From: Candidatus Zhuqueibacterota bacterium
GTDB lineage: Bacteria > Zhuqueibacterota > Zhuqueibacteria > Zhuqueibacterales > Zhuqueibacteraceae
Direction of reading: 5' to 3'
DNA: 40,767 bases
Assembly: GCA_022616415.1 (NCBI GenBank)
Contig: JAKEEU010000122.1
Span: forward strand, 1 to 40,767
Of this stretch, positions 1 through 8,463 are shown in pieces; within the stretch, counting starts at the first letter, position 1, and each line of letters begins with the position of its first letter. Under the pieces are notes generated by a model, which was not told the DNA's origin, ran no database searches, and saw only the letters and a list, made by a program, of their open reading frames with translations. The translations under genes were made by a program, and so were the position numbers.

Positions 1-5
1 CGGGA

Positions 6-31
6 CAACGGATATAATTTTTTATCCGTTG
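6..31. repeat. Short inverted repeat related to the CAACGGATA element
   Basis: A perfect 9-bp stem (CAACGGATA at 6-14, TATCCGTTG at 23-31) encloses an 8-nt T-rich loop. The arm sequence is the terminal motif of the larger palindromes at 12132-12197 and 32772-32837, so this is probably a minimal or decayed member of the same intergenic family. It lies downstream of the broken beta-mannosidase. It could act as a weak terminator, but no clear U-tract follows on either strand. Confidence 0.55.
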
Positions 32-127
32 CGTTGTTTCTATCAGTTGGGAAAATTCTTTCTTGTCGGTTTGAGGCGAAGCTTCGCTGGATAGTTACAA
101 ATTATTTTGCCATAATCATTTTGCTAT

Positions 128-2003
128 TTATCTGCTATTCAACCTTCGCCAAACCAGTTTTTTCGCTTCAAAAGCATCAACGAGCGTCATGATCCTTAAA
201 GCGTCTTTGAAGGCCTGGCTGTCAATGGCTTGCTCGGCCTTGAATTCGATTTCGGTTTTGCGGCCAGGAATCATATTGGCGTAATAGTGCAATGCTTTCC
301 AATTGCCGTAATAGTCGATGGAAGACCAGGAAGCGACCGGCCAGCAATTGTTGATCTGCCAGTACAGCACGCCCATGCAACGCGGCATGATGCGCCGGTA
401 ATGCTCCGTTCCCATCTTGATGCCTTCGGCTTGCACGATTTGGCTAACATATAAGGAAAGAAGCAAAATCTTTTGGCTCATCACACTCGCGTAGCGCATA
501 GGTGTGAATGAGCTGATTGCCGCGGCCATGCTTTTGATGCGTCAACATCACCGCGGACTCCAACGCGTGGTCTTCGGGCAACGCAAATTTGTTCACCGAG
601 CTGAGCTGGGGAAACGATTGAAAGCCATATTCACTCATAAAACGCGGTGTTTGTTTCAGGTACTCTTCAAACGGCGCGGCAGCGTGCCAGACGCCCCAAT
701 AGTGCATATCACCGGAGGTTGGCGAATTGGGCGAGTCTTCCAAATTGGAACTCGGCGAGCTGGGCCAATAGGTGCGAGACGGATCATACGCGGCGCAAAC
801 TCTCGGCAGAATATCGTGAAAGATTTTCAAATAATCATCCCACAAGCTGGCGGGCAAACGCTCTTTCCAGCCCCAGCCCATCCAGGCAGCTTCGACCTCG
901 TTGTTGCCGCACCACATAACAATGCTGGGATGATCGCGAAGACGCTTAACTTGATAAACCGCTTCTCTTTCGACACGCAGCGAATCCGCCGGCGTCGCCG
1001 GATACATGCTGCAAGCAAACATAAAATCCTGCCAGACCATGATGCCCAGCTCATCGCACAACTCGTAGAAATCGTCATTTTCGTAAATGCCGCCGCCCCA
1101 AACGCGCAGCATATTCATGTTCGCGTCTTTGGCCGACCCGATGAGATGTTCATATTTTTTTCTGTCGATGCGGGTGGTGAAATTATCCGCCGGAATCCAG
1201 TTCCCGCCTTTGGCAAAAACCGGCAGGCCGTTCACGACAAACTCAAAGCTCTTGCCGAACTCATCCGGATGTTGCCACAACTCGATGGTGCGCAGACCGA
1301 TTCTCTTTTCAGCGCGATCGGGCGAACGATTGTCGGCAGAAAGTTTCGCCTCGATGGTATAGAGATGCTGCTCGCCCAAGCCATTCGGCCACCAAAGTTT
1401 CGGATTTTCAATTGTCGCTTCCACGGCATATGTGTGAACGCCCGAAATCAATTTGACCGTTTGCCGCACCGTTTTGCATGACCTGTCTTGCGACGCGACC
1501 TCGATCGTCGCTTCCATTTCACGCGTTGACTCGACTTCCACGGTCGCCGTGATTTTCGCCGCCTTTTCATCAAGCTGATTTTGAACCACGTGCAAGTCCG
1601 TGATCTTCGCGCCATCCCAGGCTTCCAAATAAACGGGCTGCCAGATGCCGCAAGTCACAAATCGTGGTCCCCAGTCCCAGCCAAAATGATACGGCGCTTT
1701 GCGGGTATACGGGCTGGTTTTCTCGCCATGATCATTCACCGCGGGAAGCTCATGATCGAGCGTTTGCATTCTTGGCAGGATTTCATTGATCGGCGAGCGG
1801 AAATGCACGCGCAGCGTGTTTTCTCCATTCTTCAGCAGGCTCTTACAATCAGCGCGCCAATGGAGTGAATCTTGGCCGCTTTCTTTGAACTTCCAGTTGG
1901 CATGTAATTTGACGATCATTTTGCCTGGTCTTTCTCCACGTGCTGAAATCGAAATGACGACAATAATGAATCCAAGAAGTCTGTATTTCGCCTTGTGTTT
2001 CAT
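128..2003 (-). pseudogene. Broken beta-mannosidase (glycoside hydrolase family 2)
   Basis: The central region is clearly a GH2 beta-mannosidase, which removes terminal beta-mannose from oligosaccharides. It keeps the acid/base Glu in GNNEVE and the nucleophile Glu in SEYGFQS. The gene is broken in three places. (1) The N-terminal start (Met at 2003, hydrophobic leader, WKFKESGQDS) jumps directly to WRADCKSLLKNG, skipping roughly 80-90 residues of the usual sugar-binding domain without loss of frame. (2) A +1 frameshift near 450-456 separates DEPKDFASFL from YVSQIVQAEGIKMG. (3) After WKALHYYAN, near 270, the normal C-terminal domains are gone; the 45-odd residues to the stop at 128 are unrelated and faintly resemble the end of a Gfo/Idh oxidoreductase. 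A full enzyme is usually over 800 residues. An intact active product is unlikely. Confidence 0.85.
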
Positions 2004-2064
2004 GGTTATCTCGCAGTTTAATCCATTATTGCTGCGAAAAAAACTTTCACGCAAAAGAAATAGT

Positions 2065-2193
2065 TTACACTTCAACCCAAGCGCCGCTTTTGTGGCTTCG
2101 AATAATGCCATCGATGGCTCTCATGTTGGCGACGCCGTCTGCGAGCGGGGTGGGCACACTCGTGCCGTTTAAGATCGCTTGCGAGAATAAATC
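2065..2193 (-). pseudogene. C-terminal remnant of a Gfo/Idh/MocA oxidoreductase
   Basis: Read on the minus strand, the frame ending at the TAA at 2065-2067 gives about 43 residues containing QAILNGTSVPTPLADG, NMRAIDGIIRSHKSG and a final AWVEV. This is the typical end of a Gfo/Idh/MocA NAD-dependent sugar oxidoreductase. The frame is closed upstream by a TGA at 2194-2196, two bases from the stop of the symporter remnant, so nearly the whole gene has been deleted. The tail alone cannot bind NAD. It overlaps the extended upstream part of the beta-mannosidase reading frame, which argues that the beta-mannosidase starts at 2003. Confidence 0.65.
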
Positions 2194-2197
2194 TCAA

Positions 2198-2467
2198 TTA
2201 TTTTTCCGTGCTCTTCATCCGCCGCGCGCTCAATTCAGCCTCGATTTGGCGCATCAGTTTTTCATCCAATTTGTAGAATAGAATTAAAACGATTGCCAAA
2301 ACGCCGGCGGCCGCGGGGATAATGCTCACCAAAGATTTCAGGCCATACAGAACCTCGGGGTTCTGCGCGACGTTGGCTTGAAATCCGAAAGCCGACAGCA
2401 ATTGCCCGGCCACAAAGGTGCTGATGGCCCAGCCGAATTTTTGTGACAAGGAAATTTTTGATGTGCG
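2198..2467 (-). pseudogene. C-terminal remnant of a GPH-family sugar:cation symporter
   Basis: About 90 codons encode KISLSQKFGWAIS, two hydrophobic helices (one ending SAFGFQAN, one containing IIPAAAGVLAIVLILFY) and a charged tail (KLDEKLMRQIEAELSARR). This matches the last two transmembrane segments and cytoplasmic tail of glycoside-pentoside-hexuronide (MelB-like) symporters, which are about 450 residues long. A TGA at 2468-2470 closes the frame upstream, so some 80% of the gene is missing. Its position before oxidoreductase and beta-mannosidase remnants suggests a former mannoside uptake and degradation operon. It is too short to transport anything. Confidence 0.7.
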
Positions 2468-2613
2468 TCAAATAATAGCAAAAACAAAAAACTTTGTCAA
2501 GAGAAATTTTTCGGTTGATTTTTGAGGCTGGCTACGAAAGAGGTGACTTTATCATCTTGCGGTTGGAATTCCATACAAAAGGGGAAAGCGAGATCAAACA
2601 AGAAAAGGACAGG

Positions 2614-2653
2614 CAAAAAATAAAACAGGGACACAAGCGCATTGTGTCCCTGT
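2614..2653 (-). terminator. Rho-independent terminator of the tRNA-Pro gene
   Basis: A perfect 12-bp stem (ACAGGGACACAA at 2625-2636 against 2642-2653) with a 5-nt loop is followed on the minus strand by TTTTATTTTTT. It lies 30 bases beyond the 3' end of the tRNA and in its direction of transcription. Confidence 0.85.
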
Positions 2654-2681
2654 CCTTTCTTGGGTAAGAAAGATTTTAGGA

Positions 2682-2757
<76 letters not shown>

Positions 2758-3335
2758 GCTTGGTTTACAAACAAAAAAATTTAACGATTCTTTCGCTTTT
2801 TTGCAAGTCTTTTGTGAATAAAATTTGAATAATATGCTCGACGCTATGAAAGCATGCAAAATTACATACCGTTTTGTTTTGAAACACGCGCTAGCCGTCG
2901 TCACACCTGTTAATTGGCAGCAACTAAAAGTTATCCACATCTTATAAACCGACTACCGCCTTCTTTTACTCATGGTCAGCTTTGGTTTAAGCGCCTTATT
3001 GCGTTTTTGCCATAAAAATATCTGTAGATAGTGGTTTGGGGACAATCAGCCACAACATGTAGACGAGAGTATAGAAGTAGCTGTAATTTATTGATTTTAA
3101 TGCTTTAAAATCTTTAACAAATTCCTCGGCATAAATCTATAAACTGCCACAGAAATGCAGCATACGCTTAAAAACAATCTTCACGCAATTATTAGACTTT
3201 TAAAACTCCGCCGCAAAGAAGCTTTATAAAAAGTTATCCACATTATGCTCACCGCTTTTTTTTGAGTGTTTTTCCCTTTCACTTTTCTACTGGTTTAAAA
3301 TCGACCACGTCAGATCAATTTCGCAGGCATTGCGC
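2758..3335. other. AT-rich intergenic region with three perfect DnaA boxes (oriC-like or DnaA-titrating)
   Basis: This 578-base gap has no credible gene. It holds three perfect matches to the DnaA box TTATNCACA: TTATTCACA on the minus strand at 2813-2821, and TTATCCACA on the plus strand at 2931-2939 and 3234-3242. Between the last two lies a very AT-rich stretch (about 3085-3125) that could be an unwinding element. Three perfect 9-mers in 430 bases are far more than chance predicts. Against a replication origin: no dnaA, dnaN, gyrB, rpmH or gidA is visible, and gene direction does not switch here. A DnaA-regulated or DnaA-titrating locus is an alternative. Confidence 0.5.
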
Positions 3336-4385
3336 TCACTCGATCAAATCAAATCGCTGCAATAACTGCAAAATAATCTGAAGGTAACGTTTTGACAAAG
3401 CCTGATTGGCAAATCCAATCCAACCAATTTCTGCTGTAGGATCGGTGGGGCCATCCAAGCGCGCGCCGGTTGCGGAATATAGCGCCACTCCGCCACGTTG
3501 CGCGATCGAATGCGCGGCAAGATCGTAGGGATGCGCGCAAAGCACGGTGGCTTCATTTTGCCGGCGCCAGCGCAAATTCAGCAATGGCCGCACATCCACG
3601 ACCAGCCGCAGTTGGCCGGTCATCAAACCATAAAGCTGTCCGCCGGTGGAAAGGTGCTGGTCTGAAAAAATCGCGCCAATATGTGCGGTCAACTCTTCCG
3701 CCGGAAGATTCGCGCCGGCTTGCGCATACAAAAATTCCTCTTCGAGCTTGGCCAGCAAGGCCTTGCCGCGTGGAAAAAGGTTGACAAAAGAAACGAACCC
3801 GTGCCGCAAGTCGGTAGCCGGATCAGCCGGCAAGAACAATGGCGTTTCTTCTCCGGTGAGCAAATTCGCGCGGACGCTGGAAACTGCAGAAAAAGCGCTG
3901 GCCCATAATGTATCGGCAAAAATTTGTTTAATGGGCGGCAGCTCGGTTTGCAAAGAGAAAAAAATATCACTGAGTCGCGTGTCCTCGCCTTTTTCGGGCG
4001 CGATGCCGGCCAAAATCCAGCCGCTCGATTTTTGGTGCATCAACAGGCGCGTGCCGTCGATGGGATCGAGCAGAACGCGAAATTGCGGCGCGCCGTGGCC
4101 GAACGGCAGGGCCTCGCCCTGCTCAAACTCGCCGACGAGCAGAAAGGGCGGCGCCTTGCGTTGATATTCGCCAAGAAATTGCAGCAGCGCGGTTTCAGCG
4201 ACGACGTCGATGCCGTAAATCGTATCCATTGCGGCCTGCGCGGCGACATTCGACATTTCACTGCGGCGGCGTTCGGCAAGCGCCACTCGCACGGCCGCGC
4301 GCGCATGCTGATGGGCGCGCCACAGCAAATGCGCCAAAGGCTCGGCCGGATGATTTTTCTCAATGAGCACCTGGGGGATGGACAT
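3336..4385 (-). CDS. Inositol monophosphatase / FBPase superfamily protein
   Basis: A 349-residue protein of the lithium-sensitive Mg-dependent sugar-phosphatase superfamily, which hydrolyses phosphate monoesters such as inositol-1-phosphate or related sugar and nucleotide phosphates. The metal-binding signature LLDPIDGT is at residues 105-112 (D107 and D110 are metal ligands). An acidic patch VGEFEQGE at 84-91 replaces the usual GEE. The C-terminal HPYDLAAHSIAQRGG (about 286-302) corresponds to the second conserved motif, where the usual WD is PYD. The insert between the motifs is long, so the substrate cannot be named; it may be a divergent member. It is probably cytosolic, since no signal peptide is seen. 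The zinc-ribbon gene is divergent, starting 228 bases upstream. Confidence 0.8.
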   Translation of the reverse strand: MSIPQVLIEKNHPAEPLAHLLWRAHQHARAAVRVALAERRRSEMSNVAAQAAMDTIYGIDVVAETALLQFLGEYQRKAPPFLLVGEFEQGEALPFGHGAPQFRVLLDPIDGTRLLMHQKSSGWILAGIAPEKGEDTRLSDIFFSLQTELPPIKQIFADTLWASAFSAVSSVRANLLTGEETPLFLPADPATDLRHGFVSFVNLFPRGKALLAKLEEEFLYAQAGANLPAEELTAHIGAIFSDQHLSTGGQLYGLMTGQLRLVVDVRPLLNLRWRRQNEATVLCAHPYDLAAHSIAQRGGVALYSATGARLDGPTDPTAEIGWIGFANQALSKRYLQIILQLLQRFDLIE

Positions 4386-4613
4386 GATTTAATTTCCTTA
4401 ATTTTGTCAAACTCATCCTGCCTTATTTACAAAAATCGTCTAACAAATACAAATCATTTATGATATTTTTCCTCGTGTTCGGAACCGCGCGCTACAACCA
4501 ATAAGAATAAACTGGCGGCTTCAATTTCACTGAAGAAAAGATTGATCGGCAGTGCGCGGTTTAGTATATTTCTTAAAAGTATATATCGAATGCCAAAGAT
4601 TGACGAGGCCCCC

Positions 4614-4901
4614 ATGTTCTGCTATTCTTGTGGTACCGAGATCAAGCTGGAGAGACAGCCTGGCCGGGGCGACACTTGCCCTAAGTGCGCGTCGTATTTG
4701 CACTGTTGTCTGAACTGCCGGTTTTACGACGTAAAGGCGCACCATCAATGCCGCGAGCCGCAGGCCGAGTTTGTGCAAGACAAAACGATGGGAAATTTCT
4801 GCGATTATTTTGAGGCCGCCGCACAGCGCGGTGGGGCGGGTGAAAGCGCTCGTGCCGCCGAAGCGAGGAAGAAGCTGGAAGAGCTTTTTAGAAAGAAATA
4901 A
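4614..4901 (+). CDS. Small zinc-ribbon protein of conserved unknown family
   Basis: The frame is open from 4542, but the start at 4614 is preferred: it follows GAGG with a 7-base gap and puts the conserved FCYSCG at the N-terminus. The 95-residue product has a CxxC pair (CYSCGTE), a second pair (CPKC), a CCLNCRFYD motif, a Cys-containing HHQCREP and NFCDYF, consistent with two zinc-binding sites. The tail (residues 65-95) is charged and probably helical. I recognise this arrangement from small proteins of unknown function in diverse bacteria, but no role is established. Next to it on the 3' side is a palindrome, then the convergent RNA unit. Confidence 0.75.
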   Translation: MFCYSCGTEIKLERQPGRGDTCPKCASYLHCCLNCRFYDVKAHHQCREPQAEFVQDKTMGNFCDYFEAAAQRGGAGESARAAEARKKLEELFRKK

Positions 4902-4961
4902 CCCCGATCTTGCACCGTAGCGCTAAAACTGCCACCCAATTACCGAAGGATAATCGGGGTT
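4900..4961 (+). terminator. Possible weak terminator after the zinc-ribbon gene
   Basis: A perfect 9-bp inverted repeat, AACCCCGAT (4900-4908) and ATCGGGGTT (4953-4961), overlaps the stop codon and is followed by TGACTTTTA. The 44-base loop is long for an intrinsic terminator, so the function is uncertain. Confidence 0.35.
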
Positions 4962-4987
4962 TGACTTTTATATGTGCAAAATTAAGG

Positions 4988-5046
4988 AAAAAAAATGAGC
5001 AAGGTCATTTTCACCATGCACTGCCTATGGCAAAATGGCCTTGCTC
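4988..5046 (-). terminator. Intrinsic terminator of the candidate RNA
   Basis: On the minus strand GAGCAAGG pairs with CCTTGCTC, with further pairing of CATTTT and AAAATG and an inner CCAT/ATGG. The stem is followed by A and then eight consecutive T. On the plus strand no T-run follows, so the orientation is clear. Confidence 0.8.
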
Positions 5047-5518
5047 TCTATAGCCCCCATTAAATTATAACTCCCCAAAGAGAAAGAGTTAGGAAGAATG
5101 TGCCGGCTGCCCCAAGGCGAGAGACACCATCCCGCCAATCTGATATGATGGCGGGATGGCCAGCCTCTCTTAAGAGCCCCAATTCCCCAGTGAACTTGAA
5201 AAAAACTCGCCAAAATCATCACCTTAAAGACCACGATTCCGTCGCGTTCAGATGCTGATCGACCAGTCTCTCTCAACACGCCCAATTATTTGACACCTCC
5301 CCCCGCAGTGTATGCTGCAGAAAGCTTTGTACATCACGGTTCGAGAGAAGCCATCCCGCCACGCTCGTCTTGCAGCGGGATAGCGCTTCTCTCAAGGGAA
5401 GAGTCCCCCCACCAACCGGGATTATCGTACACCCTCGCTAACGGGGTTATCGGGACGACACTTGGCGCCGAGATGTGTTACTTAGTCTTCAGCCAACTTT
5501 TGCTGGCGCCTTCCGTCT
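4988..5518 (-). ncRNA. Candidate structured non-coding RNA of about 530 nt
   Basis: The 717 bases between the zinc-ribbon and caspase genes hold no convincing ORF but carry a complete-looking transcription unit on the minus strand. A TATAAT box (plus 5525-5530) starts it. Several long stems follow. One is nested: GAGAGAAGC (5343-5351) with GCTTCTCTC (5385-5393), and inside it ATCCCGC with GCGGGAT. A second is an 11-bp perfect stem, 5127-5137 with 5149-5159, sharing the CATCCCGCC core of the first. GGCGCC boxes near 5464 and 5505 could pair. The unit ends in a strong intrinsic terminator at 4988-5046. It does not show the conserved cores of RNase P RNA, tmRNA, SRP RNA or 6S RNA. The role is unknown. 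It may belong with the caspase/PLD/C25 genes upstream, whose promoters share its -10 context. Confidence 0.5.
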
Positions 5519-5524
5519 TCTATT

Positions 5525-5536
5525 ATTATAGACACG
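5525..5536 (-). promoter_or_regulatory. Promoter-like GTGTCTATAATAAT motif of the candidate RNA
   Basis: The minus strand reads GCCGTGTCTATAATAAT, with TATAAT at plus 5525-5530. The same context (TCGTGTCTATAATAAT) precedes the PLD gene and a variant (GCTGTCTATATAAG) precedes the C25 gene. No clear -35 hexamer is visible. Confidence 0.5.
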
Positions 5537-5618
5537 GCAAAACCCATTTTACTCACACATTTTTTTTGAAAAAAGTAAATTTTTTTAAGGTTATTTGTGC
5601 CGGCGCCGGTTGTGCTTG

Positions 5619-6524
5619 TCATGAGAAAGTTGAAAAAAGCAGCGCCTGTTCCCGTCCCTCGCTGCACTCCAACTGCGGTTCTTGATTGAATTTGTGGTCG
5701 TAAAGCTGCTTCCCAAGGTTTTTCATGAGCGTTTGATGTGAGATTTTTCCCTGCGCCTCGCGGACAAGCTTGATAAAATAATACGTGAACGCGCCGTGGT
5801 GCTTGCCGCGGCCCATTTTGGCGTCTGCGGCTTGTTGATCGCTTTTGCATCCCGCCAGCAAAATATTGCCTTCGCGCACGCGATGATCGCCAAAGCGCAC
5901 TTTCTCGAATTTTTGCACTGCCGCGGTGAACCGCCGCTCAAACTCCTCGTCCGGCCCGCGCGTCTTGCTGCGCAGATCCCCCAATTCCTGCCGCACGAAT
6001 TGCATTTGCTCCTGCAAAAACTTCTTGCGCGCCGCGGCAATCGCCTTGCGTTCATCGAACGTATTGGGAATAAAGCGATAGCCAATGTCATCCGGGCCGC
6101 GCTGGTTGCTGCCGGAGTGGCAGCAATCCATGACCAGCGTCAGGTTGCTGTTGGCCGGAAAGCGACTGTAGAGTTCTTTCAGCTTGTCGTCGATCAGATA
6201 GCCTGCTTTGTCGTGATCGTACAACACCAGCGCCTCGTCGCTGCCGTCCGGCTCGTCGCCGTTTTTGTCCGGCGCAAAATGGCCGTGTCCGGCGTAATGA
6301 AAAACCCGCACCGCCGGCTCGCTGCCGCCTTGCGCCAACCACTCAAGATTTTCGACGACGGCTTTGGTGGTAGCGTCGCGATCCGTAATGACTCGAATGT
6401 TGTCCGTTGAAAAACCGTATAGCTCCATCAACAAATCTCTCATCGCGGCAACGTCATTGACGCATCCCCGCAACGGATATTTGCGGTATTTGTTGATGCC
6501 AACCAGCAGGGCTTTTTTTAGCAT
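5619..6524 (-). CDS. Caspase-like cysteine protease (peptidase C14, metacaspase type)
   Basis: A 301-residue cytosolic caspase-fold protease. It opens with KKALLVGINKYRKYPLRGC, the standard bacterial metacaspase N-terminus. The catalytic His lies in HYAGHG (H80) and the catalytic Cys in MDCCHSGS (C135). The small-subunit half contains ILLAGCKSDQQAAD and GAFTYYFIKL, typical of the p10-like part. An insert of about 70 residues after the Cys, rich in charged residues (about 160-215), is probably a helical hairpin. The start is secure: AGGAGG lies 7 bases before ATG. It sits 78 bases downstream of the PLD gene with no terminator between, so the two are probably co-transcribed. Such proteases cleave after Arg/Lys or Asp and in bacteria are often linked to regulated cell death or defence; that role is inferred here from context only. 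Confidence 0.92.
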   Translation of the reverse strand: MLKKALLVGINKYRKYPLRGCVNDVAAMRDLLMELYGFSTDNIRVITDRDATTKAVVENLEWLAQGGSEPAVRVFHYAGHGHFAPDKNGDEPDGSDEALVLYDHDKAGYLIDDKLKELYSRFPANSNLTLVMDCCHSGSNQRGPDDIGYRFIPNTFDERKAIAAARKKFLQEQMQFVRQELGDLRSKTRGPDEEFERRFTAAVQKFEKVRFGDHRVREGNILLAGCKSDQQAADAKMGRGKHHGAFTYYFIKLVREAQGKISHQTLMKNLGKQLYDHKFNQEPQLECSEGREQALLFSTFS

Positions 6525-6602
6525 GCGAATTTCCTCCTACTTAAAATTTGTTCACCGTTTTTCACTGCATCACGGCCGCTACACATATCGTGTTGCGGAT
6601 AC

Positions 6603-8252
6603 TTAAACCGCCTCTCCTGCAAACAGCAACCGATCCGCCGTCTTCAACCGGCTTTTGCCGAAATAGGCGTTTGTCCAGCGATCATCGGGTTTGAGCGCGA
6701 GCCAGGGCCCTCGTTTGCGCCGCCGTTCCGCCATTTGAAAACGGAAACGGTAGTGATCGTACAAACGCATCAGCTCGCAGCCGTAACAGTCCGCCACGTC
6801 CGTGTCCCCGCGCACCACCAGAAAATTCTCGTCGTTGCCGGCGGAAGCGGACTTGGAAAGATTGTGCGAGCCGCTGATGACCACCGGCGACTTGGAAGTA
6901 AAATCGACGATGATGATCTTGGTATGAATAAGAATATTGCCGCGCTGGCCGTGCTTTGATTCTTTAAGCCAGCCTTCCAAGCCGCTCGACAGCATCGCCG
7001 TGGCCACGAATTTTGCCGTCTGATCGGCGTGATAACCCGTGATCTTGCTGCGCGTGTTTTGCAAGCCGTAACGAAGAATGGCGTCGTGCGGGTTGCCCAC
7101 CAATGCCTGCTCGATGTCATCGTACAAATCGAACGCCGTGCAAAACAAAACGTCCCGTTTGGCGGCCTGAATCGTGTGCACGAAAAACTTCAGATCGTCG
7201 CCGCCGGAGCGCGGCGAAAAGCCGGCCAGCACGAGCTGGGAGTCCGTCAGTTTATTGTTTTCATTAATATATTTGCGAGCCGCTGCGGGTTTGTCGTGAT
7301 GGCGCCAAAGCTCTTCAAACAAGTTGAGGTACTGTTGCGCCATGCCTTCTTGTTCCACAATGTGTACGACGTTGGCCTGGCGATAAACGCCGTTCTCGGT
7401 GAAATTGGTCGAGCCGGTGAGCACGGCCTGCGGACGGCGCACACCGCGTACCAGCTTGCTCAACACCATAAACTTGTGATGGCAAATCTTGCTGGTTATA
7501 CGCGGCCGCTTAATGGAGTCCGGCAATCCCGTAAGATTGTGCTCGTTTTCCTCGGTCTGCTCATCTCCCGGCTTGGCGTGATAGACGACGCGAATTTGCG
7601 CGCCTTTGTCACGCATCATTTTGACGGTTTCGACAATCTCGTGCAGCTCGTATTCGTAAATGGCGATGTCGAGCGCCCAGGTGTCATTGGCAGCCCGCTC
7701 GATAAAATTCAAAATCTGCTCGAGCATGCCGCGGCTGAGCCAATTCAATGCTTCGGTCGGGGGATGAAACACCGATCGCATGCGCCGCGCCCGGCTCATG
7801 GCCCGGGCGGTTTCCGGAAACTTTTTGGAAAAGGCCTGGCTGGCAGCAGCAGCGCGATTGAACAGCACACAGTGCTCTTTGCCGCTCGCGCTCGCCGTCT
7901 TCACGTTGACGGTTGGCCCCGGCTCAAGCTTCGGCGCTTCTGGTGTGCCGTAGACCGGGTAAACCTTGTACAGATATCCACCGCCCGGCTCAACGCCATA
8001 ATCCGACCAGCGAAATTTTTGGATCGGCGCTGCTTTAGTGGGCATGAGCATTCCCGGCTTATAAAATTTGCCAGGAAAATTGAGCCGGCCGGACAACCAC
8101 TTTTCACTCCCATCTTGACTGTCACGGCGTTCGATGGCAAAACCGAGCAAGCCCTGGCGCCGGTCATTGTCAACGTTCATCGCCAAAATCACGCCGGTGG
8201 TGCCAGCGTACGCCTTCACCAGGACGCCGCTTTCACGCGCTGTTTTTCGCAT
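6603..8252 (-). CDS. Phospholipase D-family protein with two HKD motifs
   Basis: A 549-residue protein with a beta-rich N-terminal domain (about 1-125, ending YLYKVYPVYGTPEAP, fibronectin-III-like) and a duplicated PLD catalytic core. HKD 1 is HHKFMVL at 258-264 with GSTNF at 280-284. HKD 2 is HTKIIIVD at 443-450 with GSHNLS at 461-466. Both His-Lys pairs are intact, so the two halves can form one active site. The family includes phospholipases and endonucleases; the substrate cannot be read from the motifs. There is no signal peptide or membrane segment, so it should act inside the cell. ATG at 8252 follows GAGG. It has its own promoter-like motif at 8303-8314 and probably leads an operon with the caspase gene. 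Confidence 0.88.
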   Translation of the reverse strand: MRKTARESGVLVKAYAGTTGVILAMNVDNDRRQGLLGFAIERRDSQDGSEKWLSGRLNFPGKFYKPGMLMPTKAAPIQKFRWSDYGVEPGGGYLYKVYPVYGTPEAPKLEPGPTVNVKTASASGKEHCVLFNRAAAASQAFSKKFPETARAMSRARRMRSVFHPPTEALNWLSRGMLEQILNFIERAANDTWALDIAIYEYELHEIVETVKMMRDKGAQIRVVYHAKPGDEQTEENEHNLTGLPDSIKRPRITSKICHHKFMVLSKLVRGVRRPQAVLTGSTNFTENGVYRQANVVHIVEQEGMAQQYLNLFEELWRHHDKPAAARKYINENNKLTDSQLVLAGFSPRSGGDDLKFFVHTIQAAKRDVLFCTAFDLYDDIEQALVGNPHDAILRYGLQNTRSKITGYHADQTAKFVATAMLSSGLEGWLKESKHGQRGNILIHTKIIIVDFTSKSPVVISGSHNLSKSASAGNDENFLVVRGDTDVADCYGCELMRLYDHYRFRFQMAERRRKRGPWLALKPDDRWTNAYFGKSRLKTADRLLFAGEAV

Positions 8253-8302
8253 AGAGCCTCGTTCGGGAAAGGGTGGAAGTGCGGGCCGCTTGCCCTTACA
8301 TT

Positions 8303-8335
8303 ATTATAGACACGAAAACTGTCGGATTTCTCTCA
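8303..8335 (-). promoter_or_regulatory. Promoter-like motif and palindrome upstream of the PLD gene
   Basis: TATAAT (plus 8303-8308) lies in the context TTTTCGTGTCTATAATAAT, about 50 bases before the PLD start. Just upstream on the minus strand AAACTGT and ACAGTTT form a 7-bp inverted repeat that could bind a regulator. The start lies beyond the terminator of the C25 gene, giving the PLD-caspase pair independent expression. Confidence 0.5.
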
Positions 8336-8377
8336 ACAGTTTAAAAAATATTTTTTAACAGGCAAGCACTTTCTTGT

Positions 8378-8414
8378 AAAAACGAAAAGCGCCCCTCGCA
8401 ACGAAGAGCGCTTT
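8378..8414 (-). terminator. Intrinsic terminator after the C25-like protease gene
   Basis: On the minus strand AAAGCGC (8408-8414) pairs with GCGCTTT within a hairpin whose loop includes TCTTCGTTGCGAGGG, followed by TCGTTTTT. It lies 50 bases beyond the C25 stop. The stem shares the GCGCTCTTCG core with the terminator at 10215-10250. Confidence 0.65.
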
Positions 8415-8463
8415 CCATGACAAGCGTGGGCAAACCTGAGCATAGGTGTATAAGCCAAACGAT

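Noticed and set aside
504..1481. 325-codon plus-strand ORF
   Set aside because: Antisense of the beta-mannosidase remnant, rich in Arg/His/Ile as expected for a shadow frame.
5025..5285. 86-codon minus-strand ORF
   Set aside because: It lies within the stems of the candidate RNA, has no ribosome site and no protein-like pattern.
5330..5350. GGTTCGAGA on the plus strand, resembling a tRNA or tmRNA T-loop
   Set aside because: The flanks do not pair as a T-stem, and they are better explained as part of the long GAGAGAAGC hairpin.
4988..5518. RNase P RNA, tmRNA or OLE-like identity for the structured region
   Set aside because: The conserved cores I know for RNase P RNA and tmRNA are absent; identity with other large RNAs cannot be judged by eye.
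7029..8309. 426-codon plus-strand ORF
   Set aside because: It is antisense to the PLD gene, which has two intact HKD motifs. Composition is a mirror of that gene and there is no recognisable domain.
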